A stretch of DNA of 46,544 nucleotides from Candidatus Eisenbacteria bacterium (GTDB lineage: Bacteria; Eisenbacteria; RBG-16-71-46; SZUA-252), in assembly GCA_035712245.1 (NCBI GenBank), contig DASTBC010000163.1, positions 1-46,544 on the forward strand, written 5' to 3'. The notes beneath the pieces were generated by a model. That model did not search any database, was not told the origin of the DNA, and saw only the letters and a list, made by a program, of their open reading frames with translations. A program made the translations under genes and the position numbers. How positions within the stretch are numbered: position 1 is the stretch's first letter; each line of letters begins with the position of its first letter. Positions 31,321 to 39,352 of the stretch are shown here, in pieces.

Positions 31321-34002
31321 GTGCCGGCGCTGAAGGAGTATCGCCGGAAGCGAGACTTCACGCGCACGCCGGAGCCGCGCGGCGCGCGCCACGTGCCGGC
31401 CCGCGCCCGAGGCCGGGCCGCGGCCACGGGCAAGGATCTCCGGTTCGTGGTGCAGAAGCACGCCGCCTCGCGGCTCCACTACGACTTCCGGCTCGAGCTG
31501 GATGGAGTCCTGAAGAGCTGGGCCGTTCCGAAAGGGCCGAGCCTCGTGCCCGGAGACAAGCGCCTGGCCGTCGAGGTCGAGGATCACCCCCTCGAGTACG
31601 GGGACTTCGAGGGGACGATTCCGAAGGGAGAGTACGGCGGCGGGTCCGTCCTTCTCTGGGATCACGGCTCGTGGGTTCCCAAGGGGGATCCGCGCGAGGG
31701 ACTCCGGAAGGGACGGCTCGGCTTCGAGCTCGGCGGTGAGAAGCTGCACGGCGCATGGATCCTCGTCCGCATGAAGCTCGAGGACGGCGAGAAGCCGACG
31801 TGGCTCCTCATGAAGGAGCGCGACCGATACGCCCGGCCGGATTCCTCGAAGAGCATCGTCGACTCCCGGCCGGAGAGCGTCGTGACCGGGAGGAGGATCG
31901 AGGAGATTGGCCGTTCGGGGTCCAAGGAGCGCGAGTGGTCTTCCAGCCGACCCTCCGCGCGCCGTGCGCGAACGAGCCTCCTTGCCGGCGTGGCGGCTTC
32001 TCCGGGCAGGGCCACGGGTGCGCCCAAGCGCGTCTCCACCAGGCCTGCGCCCGCTCCACAGCTCGCCACGCTCGTCCGCGCGGCTCCCGAAGGGGACGGC
32101 TGGCTGCACGAGATCAAGTACGACGGATATCGCGCGCTCGCGGTCGTGGAAGGGGGGCACGCGACACTCCTGACACGGTCGGGCCAGGACTGGACCGAGC
32201 GATTCCAGGAGGTCGCCGGGGACGTCGCAGCGCTTCCCGTGAAGAACGCGATTCTCGACGGCGAGATCGTCGTGGTGGAGGAAGACGGGCGCACGAGCTT
32301 CCAGGCGCTCCAGAACTCCATGCGCCGCGACCGGGGCGCGGACCTGGTCTACTACGTGTTCGACTTCCTGGAGCGCGACGGACGTGACCTCCGGCGCCTT
32401 CCGCTCGAGGAGCGAAAGGAAGCGCTCCGAGACCTCCTCGCGGAATCGGATCCCTCGAACGGACGCGTCCGCTACAGCGATCACGTCATCGGTCAAGGGC
32501 CTCGGTTTCATCGGGAAGCTTGCCGGAAGAGACTCGAGGGGATCGTCTCGAAGCGGCGGGATGCCCCGTATCGTCCCGGACGCTCGGACGCATGGCTCAA
32601 GGTGAAGTGCTCCGACCGGCAGGAGTTCGTGATCGGCGGCTTCACCGAGCCGCAGGGCTCGCGGGCGGGTCTGGGAGCGCTCCTCCTCGGCGTTCACGAG
32701 AAGGACGGGCTCCGGTACTGCGGGCGCGTCGGCACGGGGTTCACCCAAGAACTCGCGCGCGAGCTGCGGAAGCGGCTCGAGGGAATGAGCGTGGATCGCG
32801 CTCCGTTCCGCGATCCGCCGAGAGGAAGGGGGCTGCACTGGGTCCGTCCCGAGCTCGTCGCCGAGGTCTCGTTCACCGGCTTCACGGACGACGGCAAGGT
32901 CCGGCACCCGTCCTTCCGCGGACTTCGGGAGGACAAGCCGGCCCGCGAGGCGTTCCGCGATCGACCGAGGGTCCCACCGAAGCCGACGCGGAAGGGCCCC
33001 CCGAAGCGGGATCCGGGGCGGAGGGCGCCCGTGAAGGAGCCGCCGGCCGAGGACCCGCCGAAGCCCCCCGTGCGGGAGCCGCCCGACGAAGTGCGGGAGG
33101 CGTCGTATCTCGGCGTGCGGGTGACGCATCCCGGTCGCGTGATCGATCCCGAGAGCGAAACGACGAAAGGTGATCTCGCCGCGTACATGGCCACGGTCGC
33201 GGTCCGCATGTTCCCCCACGTCGAGGGCCGACCGCTCATGCTCCTCCGGTGCCCCGACGGGAGGCACCGCGAGTGCTTCTTCCAGAAGCACCCCAGCACG
33301 CCCCTCGCGCCGACCCTCGCGACGGTGACCGTCACCGAGTCGAAGGGGAAACGTCCCTATCTGAGCGTCCGCACGCCGGCAGGGCTCGTGTCGCTCGTAC
33401 AGATGGGAGCGCTCGAGGTCCATGTCTGGGGATCCCGCGCCGATCGGGAGGAGCGGCCCGACCGCGTGGTCTTCGACCTGGATCCGGGCCCTTCCGTTCC
33501 GTGGCACGAGACGGTGCGGACGGCGCACTCGATCCGGGACCGGCTCGAGGAGCTTGGGCTCACGAGCTACGCCAAGACCACGGGCGGAAAGGGGCTCCAC
33601 GTGGTGGTGCCGATTCGCCGCGGCCCGGACTGGAAGACGGTCGCGGACTTCTCCGGGGCGATCGCGTCGGAGATCGTGCGCGGCGACCCGGACCGCTTCA
33701 CCACCCAGCTCGCGAAGGACCGGCGTCGCGGGCGCATTCTGATCGACACCCTGCGGAACCGCAGGGGCGCGACGTGGGTGGCGCCCTACTCGCCACGCGC
33801 CCGGGAGGGGGTGACCGTCTCCACACCCGTGGCGTGGTCCGAGCTCACGCCCCGCCTCGCGCCCGAGCGCATGACCGTGGCCACCGTACCCAAACGTCTG
33901 GCCCGAGCGGATCCATGGGCCGAAATGGAACGCGTCACGCAGACGATCACCGCATCCGTCCTCCGCGCCATCCTTCCCAGGACCGCCACTCACCGCGTGT
34001 AA
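31321..34002 (+). CDS. ligD: NHEJ DNA ligase D (phosphoesterase-ligase-polymerase)
   Basis: The 893-residue protein has all three LigD activities in the Pseudomonas-like order. Residues about 40-190: 3'-phosphoesterase (RFVVQKHAASRLHYDFRLEL, EDHPLEYGDFEGTIPKGEYG). About 240-540: ATP-dependent ligase with motif I EIKYDGYRAL, catalytic Lys266, then ILDGEIVV, EGIVSKRRDAPY and WLKVKC. A proline/lysine linker (about 545-590) leads to the primase-like polymerase (about 600-880) with catalytic Asp719 and Asp721 in VFDLDPGPS, and KTTGGKGLHVVVP. No catalytic residue looks lost. GTG 31321 is 2 bases after ku. Together they are a complete two-protein NHEJ system. Confidence 0.97.
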   Translation: MPALKEYRRKRDFTRTPEPRGARHVPARARGRAAATGKDLRFVVQKHAASRLHYDFRLELDGVLKSWAVPKGPSLVPGDKRLAVEVEDHPLEYGDFEGTIPKGEYGGGSVLLWDHGSWVPKGDPREGLRKGRLGFELGGEKLHGAWILVRMKLEDGEKPTWLLMKERDRYARPDSSKSIVDSRPESVVTGRRIEEIGRSGSKEREWSSSRPSARRARTSLLAGVAASPGRATGAPKRVSTRPAPAPQLATLVRAAPEGDGWLHEIKYDGYRALAVVEGGHATLLTRSGQDWTERFQEVAGDVAALPVKNAILDGEIVVVEEDGRTSFQALQNSMRRDRGADLVYYVFDFLERDGRDLRRLPLEERKEALRDLLAESDPSNGRVRYSDHVIGQGPRFHREACRKRLEGIVSKRRDAPYRPGRSDAWLKVKCSDRQEFVIGGFTEPQGSRAGLGALLLGVHEKDGLRYCGRVGTGFTQELARELRKRLEGMSVDRAPFRDPPRGRGLHWVRPELVAEVSFTGFTDDGKVRHPSFRGLREDKPAREAFRDRPRVPPKPTRKGPPKRDPGRRAPVKEPPAEDPPKPPVREPPDEVREASYLGVRVTHPGRVIDPESETTKGDLAAYMATVAVRMFPHVEGRPLMLLRCPDGRHRECFFQKHPSTPLAPTLATVTVTESKGKRPYLSVRTPAGLVSLVQMGALEVHVWGSRADREERPDRVVFDLDPGPSVPWHETVRTAHSIRDRLEELGLTSYAKTTGGKGLHVVVPIRRGPDWKTVADFSGAIASEIVRGDPDRFTTQLAKDRRRGRILIDTLRNRRGATWVAPYSPRAREGVTVSTPVAWSELTPRLAPERMTVATVPKRLARADPWAEMERVTQTITASVLRAILPRTATHRV

Positions 34003-34149
34003 AACCGCTCCCGTTCGAACTTCCTTCAACCCTCGTGTACAAACGTTTCCCGGCGCGTCCCGGCAAGTGATTGCGCTCCCGTGGGAGCGAATCGGCACGA
34101 TGCTTGATATGTCCGCAGTCGATCCCCACTCTCCACCGAGGGCACGCGC

Positions 34150-34575
34150 ATGAACGTCACGCATCGAGGAATCTGGCACCGGGCCATGGATCACGCCATC
34201 ACTCTGGGGCTCGCCCTGGTGATCCTGGGACTCGTCTCGGTGCAGCTCTTCGACGTCGCGGGGTTGGCCCGCGAGGCCTACGGCCGGGATGTGGAGACCG
34301 CGGGAACCCTCGAACTCGGTTCCCCGAGCGGCATCGTCGCCCCGGTGCTCGAAGCCGACCTGGGCGGAACGGGTCTCGCGGAGACTCGAGGAGTGCGAGC
34401 CTCGATCTGGCTCGCCCCGATCGCGTCCCTGCGGGGAGGCGTGGGCCTCGGGTGGCTCGAGAACCTCTCGCCGCACGGCGCATGGTCCGAGCGGGAGCTG
34501 AAGCTCCACCTTGGGGGAGGCCTCATGGCTCCCCTGACGCCATCGATCGGAGTCGATCTGCACGCGGGCGCCTAG
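34150..34575 (+). CDS. Small membrane-anchored protein, unknown function
   Basis: The 141-residue protein starts at ATG 34150 with only a weak GAGG site. One hydrophobic segment (ITLGLALVILGLVSVQLF) near residues 17-34 anchors it. The rest is glycine-rich with alternating hydrophobic residues (LEADLGGTGLAE, ASIWLAPIASLRGGVGLGW, LKLHLGGGLMAPLTPSIGVD) that resembles strands of an outer-membrane-type fold, though it is too short for a barrel. It follows ligD by 147 bases. No family recognised; coding is likely from codon bias and start context, not certain. Confidence 0.5.
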   Translation: MNVTHRGIWHRAMDHAITLGLALVILGLVSVQLFDVAGLAREAYGRDVETAGTLELGSPSGIVAPVLEADLGGTGLAETRGVRASIWLAPIASLRGGVGLGWLENLSPHGAWSERELKLHLGGGLMAPLTPSIGVDLHAGA

Positions 34576-34672
34576 CGCCCTTGGTCCTAGAGCGTTCTGG
34601 AAAGTTCGCCGGCAGGCAACACCAAGCCGTCGAATGAACGGGGGAATGCACAACCCAGCCATGTCCCCCGGG

Positions 34673-34707
34673 GCCCCCGCGCCTGAGTGCGCGGGGGCTT
34701 CATTTTT
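34673..34707 (+). terminator. Rho-independent terminator
   Basis: A perfect 10-bp stem GCCCCCGCGC/GCGCGGGGGC (34673-34682 with 34689-34698), six-base loop, then TTCATTTTT. It ends the transcript of the 34150 gene, and possibly ku-ligD read-through. Confidence 0.88.
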
Positions 34708-34731
34708 GGGGGATCCGCTACCCCCGACCCG

Positions 34732-34746
34732 TTGTACATTCTACAA
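34732..34746. promoter_or_regulatory. Palindrome TTGTA-N5-TACAA, candidate activator site
   Basis: TTGTACATTCTACAA is a perfect 5-bp inverted repeat with a five-base gap. The same arrangement, TTGTAGGTATTACAA, lies ahead of csbD at 40237. Both precede a -24/-12-like element by 70-100 bases. Confidence 0.5.
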
Positions 34747-34829
34747 TCAAGTGTCCAGAGTGGAGCGGTCCAGGTGCGTCAGATCCTGTAAGTCGTTGGT
34801 TTCAAGCCTTGTTTCCGGTCTTCGAGCCC

Positions 34830-34845
34830 TGGCATGGAACGTGAT
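34830..34845 (+). promoter_or_regulatory. Weak sigma-54-like element upstream of the lmo0937-like gene
   Basis: TGGCATG-GAAC-GTGAT matches TGGCACG-N4-TTGCW at 9 of 12 positions, but the invariant -12 GC is GA. It aligns with the better csbD element GGCATGGAAGGTGCT at 40305, which is why it is listed. Confidence 0.3.
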
Positions 34846-34944
34846 TGTGGGTTCTCGCGGGGCACCGCCCGCAACCCTCTGGCGTCCGGCCGGGTGCGGT
34901 CCCAGCGGGCCTAGCTTTGGACGGGACGCAAGGAGGAGGCACCG

Positions 34945-35094
34945 ATGCTTTGGACCATCACGGTTTTGCTGTTCCTGATGTGGCTTGTGGGAATGGTCTC
35001 CAACTACACACTCGGTGGGTTCATCCACCTTCTGCTGTTGCTCGCCATCGTGACGATGCTCATTCGCATCATCCAGGGCAGGCGACCGGTGTGA
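34945..35094 (+). CDS. lmo0937-like small membrane protein
   Basis: The 49-residue protein starts at ATG 34945 behind AAGGAGGAGG. Two hydrophobic helices (LWTITVLLFLMWLVGMV and FIHLLLLLAIVTMLIRII) are joined by SNYTLGG, the plan of the lmo0937-family small membrane proteins, and it ends with basic QGRRPV. Family members are short stress-associated membrane proteins; no biochemical role is known. It is too short for most gene finders. Two hairpins follow. Its leader resembles that of csbD, which suggests shared control. Confidence 0.85.
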   Translation: MLWTITVLLFLMWLVGMVSNYTLGGFIHLLLLLAIVTMLIRIIQGRRPV

Positions 35095-35101
35095 TGGAGG
35101 C

Positions 35102-35162
35102 GGAGCCGCGCTCGGTTAGCGGCTCCAGAACGGCAGGGAAGGCTCGGCAGACGGGCCTTCCC
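35102..35162 (+). terminator. Two consecutive hairpins after the lmo0937-like gene
   Basis: GGAGCCGC/GCGGCTCC (35102-35109 with 35119-35126) and GGGAAGGC/GCCTTCCC (35136-35143 with 35155-35162). Neither has a true T-run, but together they probably end this short transcript. The following 150 bases to 35314 show no convincing gene. Confidence 0.5.
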
Positions 35163-35314
35163 TGAAACTTGCGTGTCGGTGATCGAACCGTCTTCCGTGA
35201 GCACTGTTGCATGAACGTCGGCGTTCGAAGCCCGCCTGGAAGCCGTTGCGGCGACCAGGACGAGCGGAGACCGCCATCCCGGTCGCCGCGTCCTTCGCGG
35301 CGTGAACCCCAACG

Positions 35315-35527
35315 TCAGTGCACGAGGCCCTCGCCTTGATACTCATCGCCGGCGGAACGGCGCCCGCTCGACGACGTCCACTTCTGAACCATGTGCTCGC
35401 CGCAGCAGCATTTCGGCGCGAGCTCCGCATCTTCCTCCGGCATGCTCGATCCCTTGGTCACGCGGATCTCGCAGCCGCAGTCCGGATTCGGGCACTGGTA
35501 GGTGTCCCCGTTCCGCATCAGAGCCAC
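35315..35527 (-). CDS. Small zinc-ribbon-like protein
   Basis: The 70-residue protein starts at GTG 35527, preferred over ATG 35518 because the GGGAGGGGGA site is correctly spaced only for the GTG. It has two cysteine clusters, YQCPNPDCGCEIRVTKG and PKCCCGEHMVQKW, forming a likely zinc-ribbon. Similar short proteins are found beside stress genes in many soil bacteria; role unknown. The GTG start overlaps the end of the DUF892 gene by 10 bases, so they form one operon. Confidence 0.75.
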   Translation of the reverse strand: MALMRNGDTYQCPNPDCGCEIRVTKGSSMPEEDAELAPKCCCGEHMVQKWTSSSGRRSAGDEYQGEGLVH

Positions 35528-36123
35528 GGGCCGTCCCCCTCCCGCCGTCGCTCGGATTCGGCGCCCGTTTGCCGTGTTCCGGTTCGCGGGGAACCGCGCT
35601 TCTCACCTTCCTTGTCCCCGGTCTCGCTCCCCGCGGTCTCGGCCTCCGCGTTGATGGTCGATTCCGCGATGTCGGTCAGCCGGCGATCCGCTTCCTTCTC
35701 CTCCTCGAGGATCTCCTGGAGGATCCGGGCGGACTTGGTGTCTCCCTTCGTCTCCGCGAACGTGCGGAGGGTTCCATACGAGGCGATCTCGTAATGCTCG
35801 ACCTTCTGAGCCGCCGCGATGATGCCTGCGTCGAGGACGTCAGGCTCGAAGTCCTCCTCGAGGATCTCCTGACCTTCCTCGATGAGTCCGCCCATGCCCT
35901 TGCACGTCTTGCCCGTGGCCGGACGCCCGAGGCCGCGGAAGATCTCCTCGAGCCGCTCGACCTGGCGCTTCGTGACCTCGAGGTGCTCCTCGAGCGCCGC
36001 TCGAAGCTCACGGTTCGAGGCCGCCTTGGCCATCTTCGGCAGGGCTTTCGTGAGCTGCTTCTCGGCGTTGTACATGTCCCGGAGCTGATCCACGTACAGC
36101 TTGTCGAACGAATCCATCTGCAT
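35518..36123 (-). CDS. Ferritin-like DUF892 (YciE/YciF) stress protein
   Basis: The 201-residue protein is a DUF892 four-helix bundle of the ferritin-like superfamily, induced by stress in several bacteria (YciF/YciE). Signatures: DKLYVDQLRDMYNAEKQLTK, RAALEEHLEVTKRQVERLE, KCKGMxGL-like TCKGMGGLIEEGQEIL, VLDAGIIAAAQKVEHYEIA and the closing AxILQEILEEEKEADRRL. The acidic/His residues for a di-metal site (E in YNAEKQ, EEH, VEHYEIA, EEEKEAD) are present. A polar tail of about 45 residues follows. ATG 36123 has AGGAGG nine bases upstream. Confidence 0.92.
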   Translation of the reverse strand: MQMDSFDKLYVDQLRDMYNAEKQLTKALPKMAKAASNRELRAALEEHLEVTKRQVERLEEIFRGLGRPATGKTCKGMGGLIEEGQEILEEDFEPDVLDAGIIAAAQKVEHYEIASYGTLRTFAETKGDTKSARILQEILEEEKEADRRLTDIAESTINAEAETAGSETGDKEGEKRGSPRTGTRQTGAESERRREGDGPWL

Positions 36124-36276
36124 GATGAAGTTCCTCCTGGCCCGGAAGGCGGGCCGGCCGGCGCGAGCGCGCCGGGTTCAGGGCTTGGTCTCGCTCCACA
36201 GCCGGGGAGGCCGGGAACGCGTGCGCTTCCAGATGAGCCACGTGGGGCGTTTTCGATACGGTGTCGCGGAAGTGAA

Positions 36277-36309
36277 GCCGCGGCGCAGCGGAATCGCCTG
36301 CGCCGCGGC
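36277..36309 (-). terminator. Hairpin between ytxH-like and DUF892 genes
   Basis: A perfect 12-bp GC stem (36277-36288 with 36298-36309) with a nine-base loop. On the minus strand it follows the ytxH-like stop by about 30 bases and is followed by TTCACTTCC. The rest of 36124-36339 shows no gene. Confidence 0.5.
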
Positions 36310-36339
36310 GGTGTCGCTCTTCAAGGATCGGTACCGGTG

Positions 36340-36651
36340 TCAGCTCGTAGGAGACCAAGCTCCGGACGTCCCTCGCGCTTCACGGGACCGCCGGTACTCC
36401 TCACGTCCACGCTCCATGGCGCTCCGCGCGTCGTCCTTGATGCCGCGGATCGACTCACGCGTGCGTCCGAACACGTTCCGGGCATTCCCGCCCAGCTTCT
36501 TCGCCGTGCTGCCGAGGCGCTGCCGGGTATCCCTTCCCGCGGCCGGCGCGAGGAGGAGCGCCAGGCCGGCACCGACGAGTGCTCCAACCAAGAAGTTCGG
36601 TTTCACCTTCCTGCCGGTTCCATGGATGTCGAGGTTCTGGAGTTCATGCAT
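36340..36651 (-). CDS. YtxH-domain protein
   Basis: The 103-residue protein has the YtxH pattern: one glycine-rich hydrophobic segment (NFLVGALVGAGLALLLAPAAG) followed by RDTRQRLGSTAKKLG and a charged helical tail (SIRGIKDDARSAMERGREEY). YtxH proteins are small general-stress proteins anchored at the membrane. ATG 36651 has GGGAGG upstream. It faces away from the histidine kinase across 393 bases and is followed by DUF892. Confidence 0.85.
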   Translation of the reverse strand: MHELQNLDIHGTGRKVKPNFLVGALVGAGLALLLAPAAGRDTRQRLGSTAKKLGGNARNVFGRTRESIRGIKDDARSAMERGREEYRRSREARGTSGAWSPTS

Positions 36652-37044
36652 GGGTTCTTCCTCCCTTCCGTGACGGTTCGTCGCGATTCAGTGCCGCGGG
36701 AACTCCGGTACAAGGAAGCCTCGCCTCGTTTGTACCAATTACCGCGAAAAACCGAGGTATGCAGCCCACCTTGCGTCCCGCGTCCGCGCCGATACGAACA
36801 TGCGGCCGCCGTAACTTCCGTCGGGGCCGAAGTCGCCCCCCCAACGTGGATAAAAGCCGTGCAATATCGAGGCCAGGGTGCGGATGCGAGGACGCGCACC
36901 ATGAGGCTCGTGCTCGGGCCGCGCGAATCGACGAGGAAGCAGCCCCTTGAACCTTCGCGCGGCCGGGTGTCATCCTTGATGGGACGATGCGGGGTTCGCT
37001 CCGCGCCGCGAACGAAACCTCCTCGTACCCAGGATCGCGCGTCC
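36652..37044. other. Intergenic region between the ytxH-like gene and the histidine kinase
   Basis: No gene seen. It contains an inverted pair GGTACAA (36707-36713) and TTGTACC (36730-36736) with a 16-base gap, related in sequence to the TTGTA/TACAA palindromes elsewhere in this island. In-frame starts at 36901 and 36977 could extend the kinase, but nothing in that extension looks conserved. Confidence 0.4.
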
Positions 37045-37845
37045 ATGGTCCGTCCGTCCGACTCCAGCGACATCTCCTTCGCCGCACTGGGAGGCGCTCC
37101 TCTCCTTCGCCAGGCGGACGAGCGCCTGCTCGTGGCGTACTTCATGGGAGTGTCGCGACTCTTCCAGGAGATCTCCCATGACATGCGGGGACCCCTTCAC
37201 TCGATGACGCTTCACCTGGAGCTGCTCCGGCTCTCACTGGACGAGCCCGGCAGCCCCGAGTCGAAGGCGAAGCAGGAGCGCTACCTGGGATCGATCGGGG
37301 CGGAGATCCAGCGGCTGGCACGCATGATCGAAGCGCTCTGGGGGCACTCGGGAACCCCGGAGCACTCCGTCGAGCGCTTCGATCTACGGGACACGGTGCG
37401 CGCGCTCTCCGAAGTGCTCGACCCTCATTGCCGGCGCTCGCAGGTCCGTCTCCGCGTGCGTCTCCCCGATGTCCCGATCGAGGTCTCGGGCAGTCCGGGC
37501 GCGATCCGGCACGCCGCGCTCGACCTCGTCTCCCATGCGCTGAGCGCGATGCCGGATGGAGGAGATCTGGAGATCCTGCTCGAGCGGCGGGAGGGAGACA
37601 TTCTCTTGAGGGTCGCCGACCTCGACGGAACCCCGGGTGCGGGTCCCGCGCGCGACGGGAGCGCCCGCCCGCCGGGGACCTTCCCGGAGCCGGAGACGGC
37701 AGAGCCGGTCATCCCGCAGATCGCCCGCCTCGTGATCGAGGCGCACGGCGGCAGCCTGAGGGTGATCTCGAACGCGAATCGCCCGCCGCGCTTCGAGCTC
37801 ACGCTTCCGCTGCCGTCTTCACCCACTCAACCGAATCCGGAGTAA
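37045..37845 (+). CDS. Soluble histidine kinase with degraded ATP-binding domain
   Basis: The 266-residue protein starts at ATG 37045 and has no membrane segment or sensor domain. The dimerisation helix carries a good H-box (RLFQEISHDMRGPLHSM, His45). The catalytic domain is unusual. The N-box region reads ALDLVSHALSAMPDGG, where NtrB-like kinases have N-L-x-x-N-A; both asparagines are replaced (Asp160, His164). G1 is ADLDGTPG, and the G2 glycines before the last helix are replaced by PVIPQIARLVIEAHGG. It may therefore bind ATP poorly and act as a phosphatase or scaffold. The NtrC-type regulator starts 10 bases downstream, so they form a pair. Confidence 0.8.
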   Translation: MVRPSDSSDISFAALGGAPLLRQADERLLVAYFMGVSRLFQEISHDMRGPLHSMTLHLELLRLSLDEPGSPESKAKQERYLGSIGAEIQRLARMIEALWGHSGTPEHSVERFDLRDTVRALSEVLDPHCRRSQVRLRVRLPDVPIEVSGSPGAIRHAALDLVSHALSAMPDGGDLEILLERREGDILLRVADLDGTPGAGPARDGSARPPGTFPEPETAEPVIPQIARLVIEAHGGSLRVISNANRPPRFELTLPLPSSPTQPNPE

Positions 37846-37854
37846 GGAGCACTC

Positions 37855-39204
37855 ATGCCGCAGGCATTGATCGTCGACGACGAACCGAACTCGGTCCATG
37901 CGATGGCCGAGCTCGTGGAAAAGGAAGGATTCGCGACCGCGACCGCCGGGACGCTGTCCGAGGCGCGGAACCGCCTGTCGGAAGACCGGCCGGACGTGAT
38001 CCTCGTGGACCTCATGCTTCCGGACGGGAGCGGGCTCAGTCTGCTGGACGAGCTGGATCCGGCGCGGCGGACCGAGGTGATTCTGGTCTCGGGCCAGGCA
38101 ACCGTGGACTCCGCCATTTCGGCGCTGCGCGTCGGAGTTCTGGATTACCTCACGAAGCCGGTGGACGTACGGCGCCTGAAATCGGTCCTCGCGAACGTCT
38201 CGCGCACCCTTGCCCTGAAGGAAGAGGTGGGCTCGCTGCGCGAAGAGCTGCGCCAGCTGGGCCACTTCGGACGCCTCATCGGCAACTCGCCGCCCATGCA
38301 GCGCGTCTACGACCTCATCATGAAGGTGGCGCCCACCGACGCCACGGTCCTCCTGGTGGGAGAGAGCGGCACGGGGAAGGAGGAGGTCGCCGCCACGATC
38401 CACGAGCTGGGAAAACGTCGAAAGCAGCCCTTCCTCCCGCTCAACTGCGGCGCCGTTCCACCAAACCTGATCGAGAGCGAGCTCTTCGGGCACGAGCGCG
38501 GCAGCTTCACGGGGGCGACGCAGCTTCACCGCGGCTACTTCGAGCGGGCGTCGAAGGGCACCCTGTTCCTCGACGAGATCACCGAGATGCCGCTCGAACT
38601 CCAGGTGAAGCTCCTTCGCGTGCTCGAGACCGGCACCGTATCCCGGGTGGGAGGGGACGAGCCGATCGCGGTCGACGTTCGCGTCATCGCGGCGAGCAAC
38701 CGTGTCCCCGAGGTGGCCGTGAAGGAGGGGAAGTTCCGCGACGACCTGCTCTACCGCCTCAACGTGTTTCCCATCGTCCTGCCGCCGCTCCGTGATCGCG
38801 AGGGGGACATCGAGCTGCTCGCCGAGCACTTCCTCGCGCAGCTGAATCGCGAAGAAGGCACCTCCAAGAAGTTCGGCGCCGCCGCGCGCCGCCGCATCAA
38901 CGGCTACGCGTGGCCGGGAAACGTGCGCGAGCTCATGAACATGGTGCGGCGCGCGTTCATCCTCGCCGAGGACATGGTCGAGATGGAGGGTCTTCCGGTC
39001 GGCGTCGCCTCGTCCTCGCCGTCGGGTGCCGCCGGCGCGACCGAGGCGATCCGCGTGGGCATGTCCCTCGCGGAGCTGGAGCGGCACTTCATCCTCGCGA
39101 CGCTCGAGCAATACGGCGGGGACAAGAGAAAGGCCGCGGAGGTTCTCGGAATCAGCCTCAAGACCATGTACAACCGCCTGAACAACTACGCCGCCACCGT
39201 GTAG
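37855..39204 (+). CDS. NtrC-family sigma-54 response regulator
   Basis: The 449-residue bacterial enhancer-binding protein has a receiver (phospho-Asp52 in VILVDLMLPDGSG, Lys101 in YLTKPVD), an AAA+ domain (Walker A GESGTGKE 169-176, sigma-54 contact loop ELFGHERGSFTGAT, Walker B TLFLDE 236-241, NVRELMNMVRRA) and a C-terminal Fis-like helix-turn-helix (YGGDKRKAAEVLGISLKTMYNRL). The contact loop is GSFTGA rather than GAFTGA, a tolerated variant. AAGGAG precedes ATG 37855. It should activate sigma-54 promoters from upstream enhancers; a near-consensus one lies 150 bases downstream at 39353. rpoN is not in the window. Confidence 0.95.
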   Translation: MPQALIVDDEPNSVHAMAELVEKEGFATATAGTLSEARNRLSEDRPDVILVDLMLPDGSGLSLLDELDPARRTEVILVSGQATVDSAISALRVGVLDYLTKPVDVRRLKSVLANVSRTLALKEEVGSLREELRQLGHFGRLIGNSPPMQRVYDLIMKVAPTDATVLLVGESGTGKEEVAATIHELGKRRKQPFLPLNCGAVPPNLIESELFGHERGSFTGATQLHRGYFERASKGTLFLDEITEMPLELQVKLLRVLETGTVSRVGGDEPIAVDVRVIAASNRVPEVAVKEGKFRDDLLYRLNVFPIVLPPLRDREGDIELLAEHFLAQLNREEGTSKKFGAAARRRINGYAWPGNVRELMNMVRRAFILAEDMVEMEGLPVGVASSSPSGAAGATEAIRVGMSLAELERHFILATLEQYGGDKRKAAEVLGISLKTMYNRLNNYAATV

Positions 39205-39224
39205 CCAAGGCGGATGATGCGGAC

Positions 39225-39265
39225 GGCCCGGCACGCGGGTTCGCGCGCCGGGCCTTCGTGTTTCC
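39225..39265 (+). terminator. Terminator after the NtrC-type gene
   Basis: Stem GGCCCGGC/GCCGGGCC (39225-39232 with 39247-39254), continued inside by CGCG/CGCG around GGTT, then TTCGTGTTTCC. Confidence 0.75.
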
Positions 39266-39352
39266 TGCCCGCGGCTCCCGAATTTCCACCCACCATAGAA
39301 GAATCTACCGACGCGAACCCCATCCGTCTCGGAAGTACCGAGCGCGCGCCGC

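Larger units (their letters stand above)
34576..34944 (+). other. Gene-free stretch: terminator, palindrome and promoter region of the lmo0937-like gene
   Basis: No coding frame stands out over these 369 bases. It holds the terminator at 34673, the TTGTA-N5-TACAA palindrome at 34732, a leader partly matching the csbD leader (CCAGAGTGG, CGTTGGTTTCAA, GGCATGGAACGTG) and a strong ribosome site at 34930. Confidence 0.6.

Noticed and set aside
31000-34662. 1220-codon minus-strand open frame opposite ligD
   Set aside because: Shadow of ligD produced by high GC; the plus strand carries all catalytic motifs.
35004-35312. Minus-strand frame containing ADVHATVLTEDGSITDTQ, vaguely transposase-like
   Set aside because: Only a short stretch looks protein-like, it overlaps the lmo0937-like gene antisense, and no transposase catalytic motif or terminal repeat is present.
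36707-36736. GGTACAA...TTGTACC inverted pair and a GG-N10-GC match on the minus strand ahead of the ytxH-like gene
   Set aside because: The sigma-54 match is only about 7 of 12 positions, and the gap differs from the TTGTA-N5-TACAA sites; noted in the intergenic entry but not called a promoter.
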